Below are positions 56,337 through 64,000 of a stretch of 64,000 nt of DNA, piece after piece (the first letter of the stretch is position 1; the number at the start of each line of letters is the position of its first letter). Location: contig JADJQS010000002.1 in NCBI GenBank assembly GCA_016712635.1, positions 310,001 through 374,000 of the forward strand, written 5' to 3'. A program made the translations under genes and the position numbers. This stretch comes from Gammaproteobacteria bacterium. GTDB lineage: Bacteria > Pseudomonadota > Gammaproteobacteria > SZUA-140. The notes below the pieces were generated by a model. It saw only the letters and a program-made list of their open reading frames with translations, had not been told where the DNA came from and made no database searches.

Positions 56337-58655
56337 TTACCTCCGGATCGAGTCGATCAGTGTGTCGAACATGGCGTTCGCAGCCGCGATGACCTGTGCC
56401 GCCGCCGAATACGCCTGCTGGAAGCGCAGTACGTTGGCCGCCTCCTCGTCCAGGTTCACCCCGGAGAGGGACTCGCGCGCCTCCACCGCCTGGGCCAGCA
56501 TGCTGCCCTGCGCCTGCCCGCTGACCTCTGCCTGGTGGGTCTTGATGCCGACGTCCGCCACCAGGCCGCTGTAGAGGTCCTGATACGAGGCGGTGCCGTC
56601 ATTCAGTATGCGCGCATCCTGCAGCGCAGCAAGGGCGAGCGCGTTGCGGTTGTCGCTCACGCCGTTCGTGTTGGGCCCGACGGTGAAGACGTCGCCGCTG
56701 TTCGGATCGCCGCTCAGGACGGTCTCGATGCCGTTGAACTGGATTGCGGCGCCGTCGTCATAGGCCCCCGCCGTCACGGCGGCGCCGACGCCGTTCAGTA
56801 CGACATAGCTGTCCGCCGCGCTGTTGAAGGTGTAGGTTCCGGACGGATTCGAGGCCCCCTGCAGCGTCGCGCCACCGAAGTAGCCGACCGCAGTGTCCGC
56901 GTCCTCCGCCGTCCCGCTCAGGGTAGTGATCGCCTCCGTCACCGTGACCGGCATCGCTGACGGAGGCACGTTGACGAAATACAGCGCGGTGCCGCCGGGA
57001 TTCACGTGGGCCATGACGCCGGTGGCGGCGACATCGTCGTTGATCACGGCCGCCAGCGCGGAGAGGTCGGCCAGCGCCGCGTCGGCGCTCCCCTGGTTGT
57101 ATACCAGAACCCCGTTGATGCGCAGCTCGTACTGCACGGTATTGTTGCCGCCGTTTTCCGTGACCTGGCCGCGCGTCGCGCCGCCGTCGGCCGCGGCTGC
57201 GGTGGCATTCGCCGCCACGATGCGGTAATTGTCGCTGACGAAGGCCGCCAGATCGACGATCGCCCCGGCATCGATGTCGCCGCCGCCCGTGTTGGCCAGG
57301 GACGCCGATGTGCGCACCGGGCTCGCCGCGGCGATCTGGTTCGGATTCGAGATCGCGACGTCGAAGTAGCGCGCCCCGTTCACAGTCGGCTGGATGAGGA
57401 AGCTGTCGCCGCTCGCGATGGTCCCGGAGTCCAGCGTCAGCGTGAGTCCGTCCACCGTGGCGGGGGTTCCCGGAAATCCACTGAGTGGGGTCACCCGGCC
57501 GTCGCTCTGCCGGACCAGAGAATAGCTGGCGCCGGTCCGCTCCAGGCGGTAATCGCTCGTGGTCAACGCGCCCGCGTCGCTGATGACGACGCCGATCTGG
57601 GCCTCGGGCTGGCCCGAGTTGTTCGAGTTGGCCAGCACCTGCGCGGTCGAGATCGTGACATCGGAGTCGATCGGGGCAAAGAAGTCGCCGCCGGCCGCGC
57701 CGTTGAGATCGACGCCCATGGCATGGCGGGCATTGAAGGTCGCCGCCACGGAGATGGCGAGCTGCCCGAGGCTGTTCAGGGTCGGGTCGAGGACCTGGGA
57801 ACGGAACTGCAGGATCCCGCCGACCTCGCCGCCGCTCAGCTGGTTCGAGACGACCACGGGACCGGAGGTGGTCACGAAGGCGACCTCCTTGCGCTCGGGG
57901 TCGTAGGCGTTGGAGGCGATTGTCATCCGGCTGGCCGTCGCGCCGGCCACCAGTGCCTGCCCGCTGCCGATGTAGACGTTGACGGTGCCATCGCCCTGGC
58001 TCACGGTGGTCACCGCAACCTGCTCGGAGAGATGGCGGATGAGCTCGTCGCGGCGGTCCAGAAGGTCGTTGGCGCCGCCGCTGTCGGAGATGCCGAGGTT
58101 CACGATCTGCTGGTTGATATTCGCGATCGAGGTGGCCAGGCTGTTGATCTCGTCGACCGCCGCGGTCAGGGCGTCGTTCACGTTGCTGTCGAGGCTGGAG
58201 ATCTGCAGATAGTGGCTCTGGAAGCGGCTCGCCAGGCTCTCCGCCTCGCTCAGCATCACCTGCCTCGATTCGAGCGACGAGGGATCGTTGGCCACGGTCT
58301 GGATGGAATCGAAGAATCCCTGCAGTGCCGCCATCACGCCCGCGTCGGGATCGGACAGCATGGTGTCGATCTGGCTCGCCAGGGCGTAAAACTTGTCCGC
58401 CTGTCCGGACCCGGAGGTGGCGGTGCGGATCTGCAGCGTGTTGAACTCGTCGTAGATCCGCTCGATGCTGCTGATGGTCACCCCGGTGCCGATGAAGAAG
58501 TCGCCGATCCGGTCCGGCACCTGCGTCGTGAGGTTCACGCGCTGGCGGCTGTAGCCCTCGGTGTTTACATTGGCGATATTGTTCGACGCCACGGACAGCG
58601 CGCGCTGCGCCGCCAGCAACCCGGTAAGACCCGTACCCAATACACCGCTGGCCAT
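56337..58655 (-). CDS. flgK: flagellar hook-filament junction protein FlgK, long form
   Basis: 772 residues (E. coli 547). N-terminus GVLGTGLTGLLAAQRALSVASNNIANVNTEGYSRQ and C-terminus LSGVNLDEEAANVLRFQQAYSAAAQVIAAANAMFDTLIDSIRR are canonical. Large inserts in the middle include ELRINGVLVYNQGSADAALADLSALAAVINDDVAATG, homologous to the FlgL insert, and IQFNGIETVLSGDPNSGDVFTV. GGAG lies before the ATG. Confidence 0.95.
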   Translation of the reverse strand: MASGVLGTGLTGLLAAQRALSVASNNIANVNTEGYSRQRVNLTTQVPDRIGDFFIGTGVTISSIERIYDEFNTLQIRTATSGSGQADKFYALASQIDTMLSDPDAGVMAALQGFFDSIQTVANDPSSLESRQVMLSEAESLASRFQSHYLQISSLDSNVNDALTAAVDEINSLATSIANINQQIVNLGISDSGGANDLLDRRDELIRHLSEQVAVTTVSQGDGTVNVYIGSGQALVAGATASRMTIASNAYDPERKEVAFVTTSGPVVVSNQLSGGEVGGILQFRSQVLDPTLNSLGQLAISVAATFNARHAMGVDLNGAAGGDFFAPIDSDVTISTAQVLANSNNSGQPEAQIGVVISDAGALTTSDYRLERTGASYSLVRQSDGRVTPLSGFPGTPATVDGLTLTLDSGTIASGDSFLIQPTVNGARYFDVAISNPNQIAAASPVRTSASLANTGGGDIDAGAIVDLAAFVSDNYRIVAANATAAAADGGATRGQVTENGGNNTVQYELRINGVLVYNQGSADAALADLSALAAVINDDVAATGVMAHVNPGGTALYFVNVPPSAMPVTVTEAITTLSGTAEDADTAVGYFGGATLQGASNPSGTYTFNSAADSYVVLNGVGAAVTAGAYDDGAAIQFNGIETVLSGDPNSGDVFTVGPNTNGVSDNRNALALAALQDARILNDGTASYQDLYSGLVADVGIKTHQAEVSGQAQGSMLAQAVEARESLSGVNLDEEAANVLRFQQAYSAAAQVIAAANAMFDTLIDSIRR

Positions 58656-58712
58656 GTCTATACTCCAGGTATCATGAAATCGTGATCAGGACAGCGGAGG
58701 AAATTGCGGTCA

Positions 58713-59657
58713 TCAGAGGGCATCCTTGTCAGAATGTGTTAACGGCATCACACTCGCTTCCTTGAATGAACCGGCTGCCAGGAGCGACCCCGGACCGAAC
58801 GCTATGCGACTGATCTTGCTTGCGTATTCCGGGTCCGTCGCGTATCCGGCCTGCTGCAGACCCTGCACGAATGCCGCCCCGTCCGCGCCCTCCGCCAGCG
58901 CCGCGCCGTAGCGCGGGCTTCCACGCAGGAACGCGGCGTAATCGGCGAAGCTGTCCGCGTAGGACCCGTAGGCGCGGAATGCCTCGCGCCGCTTCACGGC
59001 GACGCCGTTTTCGTACTCGAGGGTCTCGGCAACCACCCGGTCGCCGGACCAGCGCGCATCGGCCTTGATGCCGAACAGATTGTGGCTGCTGCCGCCGTCG
59101 GCGGTGCGCATGACGTTCCTGCCCCAGCCGGTCTCGAGCGCCGCCTGCGCCAGCAGCACGCGCGGGGACACCCCGAGCTCACGCGCGGCATCCTCGGCAT
59201 GCGGCGCCAGCACGCGGATGAAGTCCTCCGGCGTATCGATCGCCTGCTCCGCGGCGACCGCGCGCTGCTCCATCGAAGGCGCCGCGGCAGCGGCGTTCGG
59301 CGCGACGACAGTCTGCGCGGGCGCAGCGGAATCCCGGCTGCCCGGCTCCCGGGTCAATTGCCTGACCAGGAGGTCGGCGAGCCCGAGCGCGCCCTTTTCG
59401 GACAGGTCCACCGAGAGCTGCTGGTCGAACATGTCGCGGTAAAGCTTTTCCTGGTCGCTGCCGAACAGCTCGTCCTCGACGCCGGTGTTGCGCATATTCT
59501 TCAGCATCATCTGGATGAACAGCGCCTCGAACTGCTGCGCGACCTTGCGCACCGTCTCCGGCGACTGGTCCTGCGCGCCGCGGCGCAGTTGCGCCAGGCC
59601 GTTGAAATCGTGGTAGACAGCCGCCGCGGAGGCGGCCCCGGACTTCGCTTCGATCAT
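58713..59657 (-). CDS. flgJ: flagellar rod assembly protein / muramidase FlgJ
   Basis: 314 residues. N-terminal rod-capping domain (KVAQQFEALFIQMMLKNMRNT), a Pro/Ala linker, and a C-terminal glucosaminidase domain with the catalytic Glu in LLAQAALETGWGRNVM, followed by NLFGIKAD and FRAYGSYADSFADYAAFL. Opens peptidoglycan for the rod. Both domains present, as in beta/gammaproteobacteria. Confidence 0.95.
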   Translation of the reverse strand: MIEAKSGAASAAAVYHDFNGLAQLRRGAQDQSPETVRKVAQQFEALFIQMMLKNMRNTGVEDELFGSDQEKLYRDMFDQQLSVDLSEKGALGLADLLVRQLTREPGSRDSAAPAQTVVAPNAAAAAPSMEQRAVAAEQAIDTPEDFIRVLAPHAEDAARELGVSPRVLLAQAALETGWGRNVMRTADGGSSHNLFGIKADARWSGDRVVAETLEYENGVAVKRREAFRAYGSYADSFADYAAFLRGSPRYGAALAEGADGAAFVQGLQQAGYATDPEYASKISRIAFGPGSLLAAGSFKEASVMPLTHSDKDAL

Positions 59658-59696
59658 GGCATCCGCATCCGGACGTTTACGCGCACGTCCGCCCCG

Positions 59697-60827
59697 TCAG
59701 ATCACGATCAGCTCGGCGCGCAGGGCACCGGCCTCGCGCAGCGCCTCCAGGATGGCGACCAAGTCGCCCGGCGCGGCGCCCACCTCGTTGACCGCGGTCA
59801 CGATGTCGTCGAGCGAAGTGCCCGGATCAAACTTGAACATGTGGCTGGCCGTCTCCTCCACGGCGATCTCGCTGGTCGGCACCACCACGGTGGAGCCGCC
59901 GGAGAACGCGCCGGGCTGGCTGACCTCGGCGCGTTCCGTGATGGTCACGGTCAGACTGCCGTGCGAGACGGCGGCCGCCGTCACCCGTACGTTGCTGCCG
60001 ATCACCACGGTGCCGGTGCGCGAGTTGACGATGACGCGCGCCGAGGCGGTGCCGGGTTCGAGCGTGAGGTTCTCCAGCACGGACAGGAAGGCGACGCGCT
60101 GGCCCTGGGCGCGCGGTGCGTTGACCTGCACCGAGGAGCCGTCGACCGGCAGCGCGGTGCCCTCGCCGATGGCGGTGTTGATCGCGTCCGCGACCCGCTT
60201 GGAGGTGGTAAAGTCGGACCGGTTGAGATTGAACACGAAATAATCCTCGCCGCCGAAGCTGGTCGGCGCCGGGCGCTCCACCGTCGCCCCGTTGGGTATG
60301 CGCCCCACGCTCGGCACGTTGACGCTGATACGCGATCCGTCCCCGCCCTCGGCGCCGAATCCGCCCACCACCAGGTTGCCCTGCGCGACGGCGTAGATCT
60401 GGCCGTCCGCGCCCTTCAGCGGGGACATCAGCAGGCTGCCGCCGCGCAGGCTCTTGGCGTTGCCGAGCGAGGAGACGGTGATATCGATGGTCTGGCCCGG
60501 CTTGGCGAACGGCGGCAGGTCCGCATGGATGGTGACCGCGGCGACATTCTTGAGCTGCGGGTTCACGTCCGGCGGGAGCGTGATGCCGTACTGGTTGAGC
60601 ATGTTCTTCAGGCTCTGCACGGTGAACGGCGTCTGGCTGGTCTGGTCACCGGTGCCGTCGAGACCGACCACCAGGCCGTAGCCGACCAGCTGGTTGGTGC
60701 GTACTCCCGCCACCGAGGCGATGTCCTTGATGCGCTCGGCGGATACCGGCACCGCGGCCAGCAGCAGGGCGGCGGCGAGATGCGCCAGGACCGTCCAGCG
60801 TTGATATGCATTTCTGCGTTCTTGCAT
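59697..60827 (-). CDS. flgI: flagellar P-ring protein FlgI
   Basis: 376 residues. Signal peptide ending AVPVSA before [31 protein letters not shown], the family signature; then [14 protein letters not shown], and the C-terminal [33 protein letters not shown]. Periplasmic ring in peptidoglycan. ATG 60827 is used (GGGA about 8 nt upstream); an ATG three codons and a GTG eight codons further out are possible. Confidence 0.95.
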   Translation of the reverse strand: MQERRNAYQRWTVLAHLAAALLLAAVPVSAERIKDIASVAGVRTNQLVGYGLVVGLDGTGDQTSQTPFTVQSLKNMLNQYGITLPPDVNPQLKNVAAVTIHADLPPFAKPGQTIDITVSSLGNAKSLRGGSLLMSPLKGADGQIYAVAQGNLVVGGFGAEGGDGSRISVNVPSVGRIPNGATVERPAPTSFGGEDYFVFNLNRSDFTTSKRVADAINTAIGEGTALPVDGSSVQVNAPRAQGQRVAFLSVLENLTLEPGTASARVIVNSRTGTVVIGSNVRVTAAAVSHGSLTVTITERAEVSQPGAFSGGSTVVVPTSEIAVEETASHMFKFDPGTSLDDIVTAVNEVGAAPGDLVAILEALREAGALRAELIVI

Positions 60828-60863
60828 GAGAATCATCCCGTCAGTTGTCACGCCGGCTGCCGC

Positions 60864-61562
60864 TCAGAACGGCCACCACTTGCCATTGAAGAATTTCCCC
60901 AGCCAGCCCATGTCGCCCGTGTCGGCGATCACCCCGGTGCCGCCGTAGGAGATCTCGGCGCCGGCGATCAGGGTGGAGGAGATCGTGTTGTCCGCCAGGA
61001 TATCCGTCGGCCGGATGATCCCGGACAGGGTGATATGCTCGTCGCCCTGATTGATCGAGATAATCTTTTCGCCGTATATGCGCAGGTAACCGTTCGGCAG
61101 CACCTCGGTCACCACAGCGGTTATATTGCCGGTCAACTGGTTGCTCTGCGCGCTCTCGCCCTCCCCGTCGAAGGTCTTGGTAGATTCCAGGTTGTTCTCC
61201 AGAGTGCGCGGGCTGTTACCCAGGGGGCCGACGCCGAAGGAGAGCGGATCGCCGAACAGCGTGGGATTGGCGATATCGACGCTGTTGTCCTTGCTGGTGC
61301 TGGTGCTGGCGCTCTTGCTGGCGTTGGTGCGCTCGACCACCACCACGGTGACGATGTCGCCCACGCGGCGCGGGCGGATATCCTCGAACAGAGGCGAGCT
61401 CAGTCCGACACGATAAATCGCGCCTGCCGTTGCCGGCTGCGCGGGCTCCGCGTGCCGGATGATATCCTCCGAAATTCCGGAAGAATGTTTCGGCGCCGAG
61501 GCACAGCCCGCCGCCAGCGCGGCCACCAGCGCAGCGGACAATATCGGAAGGATTCCTCTCAT
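60864..61562 (-). CDS. flgH: flagellar L-ring lipoprotein FlgH
   Basis: 232 residues. Lipoprotein signal with lipobox LAAGC at residues ~16-20. Conserved core: IYRVGLSSPLFEDIRPRRVGDIVTVVVVERTNASKSAST, GNITAVVTEVLPNGYLRIYGEK, ISGIIRP-like LSGIIRPTDILADNTISS, and the end WLGKFFNGKWWPF. Outer-membrane bushing. Confidence 0.96.
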   Translation of the reverse strand: MRGILPILSAALVAALAAGCASAPKHSSGISEDIIRHAEPAQPATAGAIYRVGLSSPLFEDIRPRRVGDIVTVVVVERTNASKSASTSTSKDNSVDIANPTLFGDPLSFGVGPLGNSPRTLENNLESTKTFDGEGESAQSNQLTGNITAVVTEVLPNGYLRIYGEKIISINQGDEHITLSGIIRPTDILADNTISSTLIAGAEISYGGTGVIADTGDMGWLGKFFNGKWWPF

Positions 61563-61572
61563 GGATGCTCCG

Positions 61573-62358
61573 TTACAGGTTGTTGGTGACGTACTGCAGC
61601 ATGTTGTCCATGGTCGAGATCGCCTTGGAGTTCATCTCGTAGGTGCGTTGCGCCTCGATCATGTTGACCAGTTCCTCCACCACGTTGATGTTGGAGCTCT
61701 CGAGTGAGCCCTGCGCCACCGTGCCCACGCCGTTCAGTCCCGGTGTCCCGGTCTGGGCGGCGCCGCTGGCCCCCGACTCCAGATACAGGTTCTGTCCGAT
61801 CGGCTGCAGGCCGGACGGATTGATGAAATCGGCGAGCTGCACCGAGCCGACCTGGGTCGGCGCACTGTTGCCGGGCGTGGTCACGCTGACCACGCCGTCC
61901 TGTCCGATAGTGACGCTCTGCGCGTTGTCGGGGATCGTGATCGCCGGCTGCAGCACGTAGCCGCTGGAGGTCACCATCTGGCCCTGGGCGTCGGAGTGGA
62001 AGGAGCCGTCGCGGGTATAGGCCTGGGTGCCGTCGGGCATCAGGATCTGGAAGAAGCCGCGGCCCTGGATCGCCATGTGCAGGGAATTTCCGGTCTCGAC
62101 CGTGCTGCCCTGCGTGAACAGCTTCTCGGTCGCCACCGTGCGCACGCCGGTGCCCAGGCTCAGTCCGGTCGGCAGCTGGGAGTCCTGCGCCGACTGCGCG
62201 CCGACCTGGCGCACGTTCTGGTAGAGCAGGTCCTCGAACACCGGGCGGCCGGCCTTGAAGCCGGTGGTGTTGGCGTTCGCCAGGTTGTTGGAGATGACCG
62301 CCATGCGGGTCTGCTGGGCGTCGAGCCCGGTCTTGGCAATTCTCAGTGCATCAGCCAT
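61573..62358 (-). CDS. flgG: flagellar distal rod protein FlgG
   Basis: 261 residues, normal length. N-terminal rod motif [34 protein letters not shown]; FlgG-specific VAVEK-like [15 protein letters not shown]-terminus [32 protein letters not shown]. Confidence 0.97.
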   Translation of the reverse strand: MADALRIAKTGLDAQQTRMAVISNNLANANTTGFKAGRPVFEDLLYQNVRQVGAQSAQDSQLPTGLSLGTGVRTVATEKLFTQGSTVETGNSLHMAIQGRGFFQILMPDGTQAYTRDGSFHSDAQGQMVTSSGYVLQPAITIPDNAQSVTIGQDGVVSVTTPGNSAPTQVGSVQLADFINPSGLQPIGQNLYLESGASGAAQTGTPGLNGVGTVAQGSLESSNINVVEELVNMIEAQRTYEMNSKAISTMDNMLQYVTNNL

Positions 62359-62385
62359 GTCGTCTGCTCCTCTTCACGCTGCCGT

Positions 62386-63129
62386 TCAGGCAATCCGCAT
62401 CATTTGGGTGGAGGCCTGGTCGTTTTCCTCTGCCGCCTTCATCAGTTTGACTTCCATCTCGAACTGGCGCGCCAGTTCGATCATGTTGACCATCGCGTCG
62501 ATCGTATTGACGTTGCTGCCCTCGAGCGCACCGGACACCAGCGTCACGGCAGCGTCGGGCGGCGCCGCAGAGCTGTCGCCCAGGCGCATCAGTCCGTCGA
62601 GGCCCTTTTCGAGCTGGGCCGGATCGGGATTCACGAGCTTGATGCGGTCGACAATGGCGAGCGCCGCAGGAGATTGCCCGTTCGGCCGCACCGTGATGGT
62701 CCCGTCCACGCCGATCTCGATCTTCTCCGACGGAGGTACCGCGATCGGTGAGCCCGAATTTCCGATCACCGCATGGCCGGCGCCGTTGACCAGCTCTCCG
62801 GTCGGGAGCACGCGCAGGTCGCCCGCACGCGTGTAACCCTCGGAGCCGTCGGCGGCGCGCACCGCGATCCAGCCCGGCCCGTTGACCGCCACGTCCAGTT
62901 CGTTGCCGGTGGCGTTGATCGAACCCGGCTGCAGATTGACGCCGGGCCGGTCCGCGGTCGCGTACACCCGGCTCGGGAAACCGTCGCCGTCCAGGTCTTC
63001 GCTGGTGAAGGCGAGCAGGTCTTCGCGAAACCCCGTGGTGCTCGCATTGGCCAGGTTGTGCGCGTTCACGCCCTGGGCGAGCATGGTCTGGCTCGCCCCG
63101 GCCATCGCGATGTACAGCATGCGGTCCAT
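62386..63129 (-). CDS. flgF: flagellar proximal rod protein FlgF
   Basis: 247 residues. N-terminus MLYIAMAGASQTMLAQGVNAHNLANASTTGFRED, FlgF-type GPGWIAVRAADGSEGYTRAGDLRVLPTGEL, and C-terminus VNTIDAMVNMIELARQFEMEVKLMKAAEEND. 27 nt before flgG. Confidence 0.96.
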   Translation of the reverse strand: MDRMLYIAMAGASQTMLAQGVNAHNLANASTTGFREDLLAFTSEDLDGDGFPSRVYATADRPGVNLQPGSINATGNELDVAVNGPGWIAVRAADGSEGYTRAGDLRVLPTGELVNGAGHAVIGNSGSPIAVPPSEKIEIGVDGTITVRPNGQSPAALAIVDRIKLVNPDPAQLEKGLDGLMRLGDSSAAPPDAAVTLVSGALEGSNVNTIDAMVNMIELARQFEMEVKLMKAAEENDQASTQMMRIA

Positions 63130-63169
63130 CAGTGCATCCTCAATGCCTTACCGTGCGCGCGCCGATCAG

Positions 63170-64000
63170 TTAACGGATATTGATGATCGACTGCGTGACG
63201 GTGTCCTCGGTGGAGATCACCTGCGCGTTCGCCTGGAAATTGCGCTGCGCGGTGATCATCTTGACCAGCTGCTCGGTGAGGTCGACGTTGGAACTCTCGA
63301 GAGCGCCCGATTGCACCGTGCCCAGGCTGGATGATCCCGGCGTGGAGACCACCGGCTGGCCGGACTCGAAGGACTCGGCCCACGAGGTGTCACCCAGCTG
63401 GGTCAGCCCCTGCGGATTGCCGAAGTTGGCCAGTGCGACCTGCGCGAGCGTGCTCGACTGGCCGTTGGTGAAGCGCGCCAGTATCACGCCGGTGTCGCTG
63501 ATGTCGATGCCGCTCAACCGCCCGGTCGCAAAGCCGTCCTGCGACAGCGAGTTCACGTTGAAGCCGCCGCCGTACTGGCTGAGCGAGGAATAGTCCAGCG
63601 TCAGCGACAGGCTCGTCGCGCCGCTGCTCGGGGTGTAGGGCGCCAGGGCGTAGTTGGACGGCGGCGTCGTCACGCCATTGATCTCGGACAGCGCGCCGCT
63701 GCTGCTGAACTGCAGCAGGTCGGAACCGTTGGGCTGGGCGCCGGTGATCTGGTTGCCGTCAACGAATACGAAGCTCTCCCATTGATTGGGGATGCCGGTC
63801 TTGCGGTAATACACCGTGGTCAGGTGCGACGCGCCGAGCGAGTCGTAGATGGTCATGGTGGTGGAGTTGTTGAAGGTGGTGGCGTCGGTGACGTCGAAGC
63901 TACCCTGTACGGCGCCGGTGGCAACCGCCGTGAGGTCGGTGTTGCCGCCGCCGGCGACCTGGGTGAGATCGGAGGTGTCAAAGGTCAGATCGACGGAATC
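63170..64000 (-). CDS. flgE: flagellar hook protein FlgE, N-terminus beyond the window
   Basis: C-terminal ~276 residues. Conserved FlgE parts: [81 protein letters not shown], and the end [36 protein letters not shown]. The frame stays open to the right edge (reading [18 protein letters not shown]), so the start lies outside. Confidence 0.95.
   Translation of the reverse strand, partial: DSVDLTFDTSDLTQVAGGGNTDLTAVATGAVQGSFDVTDATTFNNSTTMTIYDSLGASHLTTVYYRKTGIPNQWESFVFVDGNQITGAQPNGSDLLQFSSSGALSEINGVTTPPSNYALAPYTPSSGATSLSLTLDYSSLSQYGGGFNVNSLSQDGFATGRLSGIDISDTGVILARFTNGQSSTLAQVALANFGNPQGLTQLGDTSWAESFESGQPVVSTPGSSSLGTVQSGALESSNVDLTEQLVKMITAQRNFQANAQVISTEDTVTQSIINIR

Noticed and set aside
59082..61589. 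835-codon open frame on the plus strand
   Set aside because: It is antisense to flgJ, flgI and flgH; composition (Arg/His/Gly-rich, no domains) is typical of the complement of high-GC coding DNA.

Overview
This is a high-GC (roughly two thirds G+C) chromosomal window that looks like a polarly flagellated gammaproteobacterium outside the Enterobacterales. The evidence is the FleQ/FleS/FleR sigma-54 hierarchy, the FlhF/FleN polar-placement pair and the MotC/MotD stator, the same set that Pseudomonas and Vibrio relatives carry. I cannot name a genus; an environmental lineage related to Chromatiales/Ectothiorhodospiraceae is a guess.

Region 1 (1-18.3 kb) is mostly housekeeping and accessory genes. 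It holds carA (cut by the left edge, with its own promoter and a hairpin leader), a DUF1249 gene, a 46-residue membrane peptide and a VanZ-like protein. Next is a three-gene glycerol/glycerophosphodiester operon (FGGY kinase, GDPD, GlpD-like oxidoreductase), then a HIT protein, tsaB, a frameshifted DinG/YoaA helicase and an APH-kinase fusion. The AmmeMemoRadiSam trio (amrS, amrB, amrA), a GYF/pentapeptide-repeat membrane protein and a REC-GGDEF-EAL protein complete it. Its first 12.2 kb are peppered with a family of short perfect palindromes (GGGGACRGA...TCYGTCCCC) that abut gene ends and in two cases supply the stop codon.

Region 2 (18.3-64 kb) is one continuous flagellar locus, all on the minus strand. 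In transcription order: flgE(partial) F G H I J K L, a giant two-module GT41 glycosyltransferase, fliC, flaG, fliD S T, a PilZ-like gene, fleQ, fleS, fleR, fliE F G H I J K, fliL M N O P Q R, flhB A F, fleN, fliA, motC, motD, a small proline-rich protein and a DUF2802 gene. No che genes lie between fliA and motC, where Pseudomonas-type loci carry cheYZAB. Promoter motifs fit the classical hierarchy: FleQ from a sigma-70-type promoter; sigma-54 sites before fleS, fliE, fliL and fliD; and a near-consensus sigma-28 site before fliC.

The most unusual object is the gene between flgL and fliC. It encodes two complete TPR plus O-GlcNAc-transferase-like (GT41) modules in one reading frame of about 1,526 residues once a single-base insertion is corrected. 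The two modules share a 784-bp segment at about 98 percent identity, while the rest of the modules has diverged. Its position suggests flagellin glycosylation. Four genes (dinG-like, fliP, fliL, GT41) each carry one apparent +1 indel, three of them in obvious homopolymers, so sequence error should be excluded before calling any of them pseudogenes.
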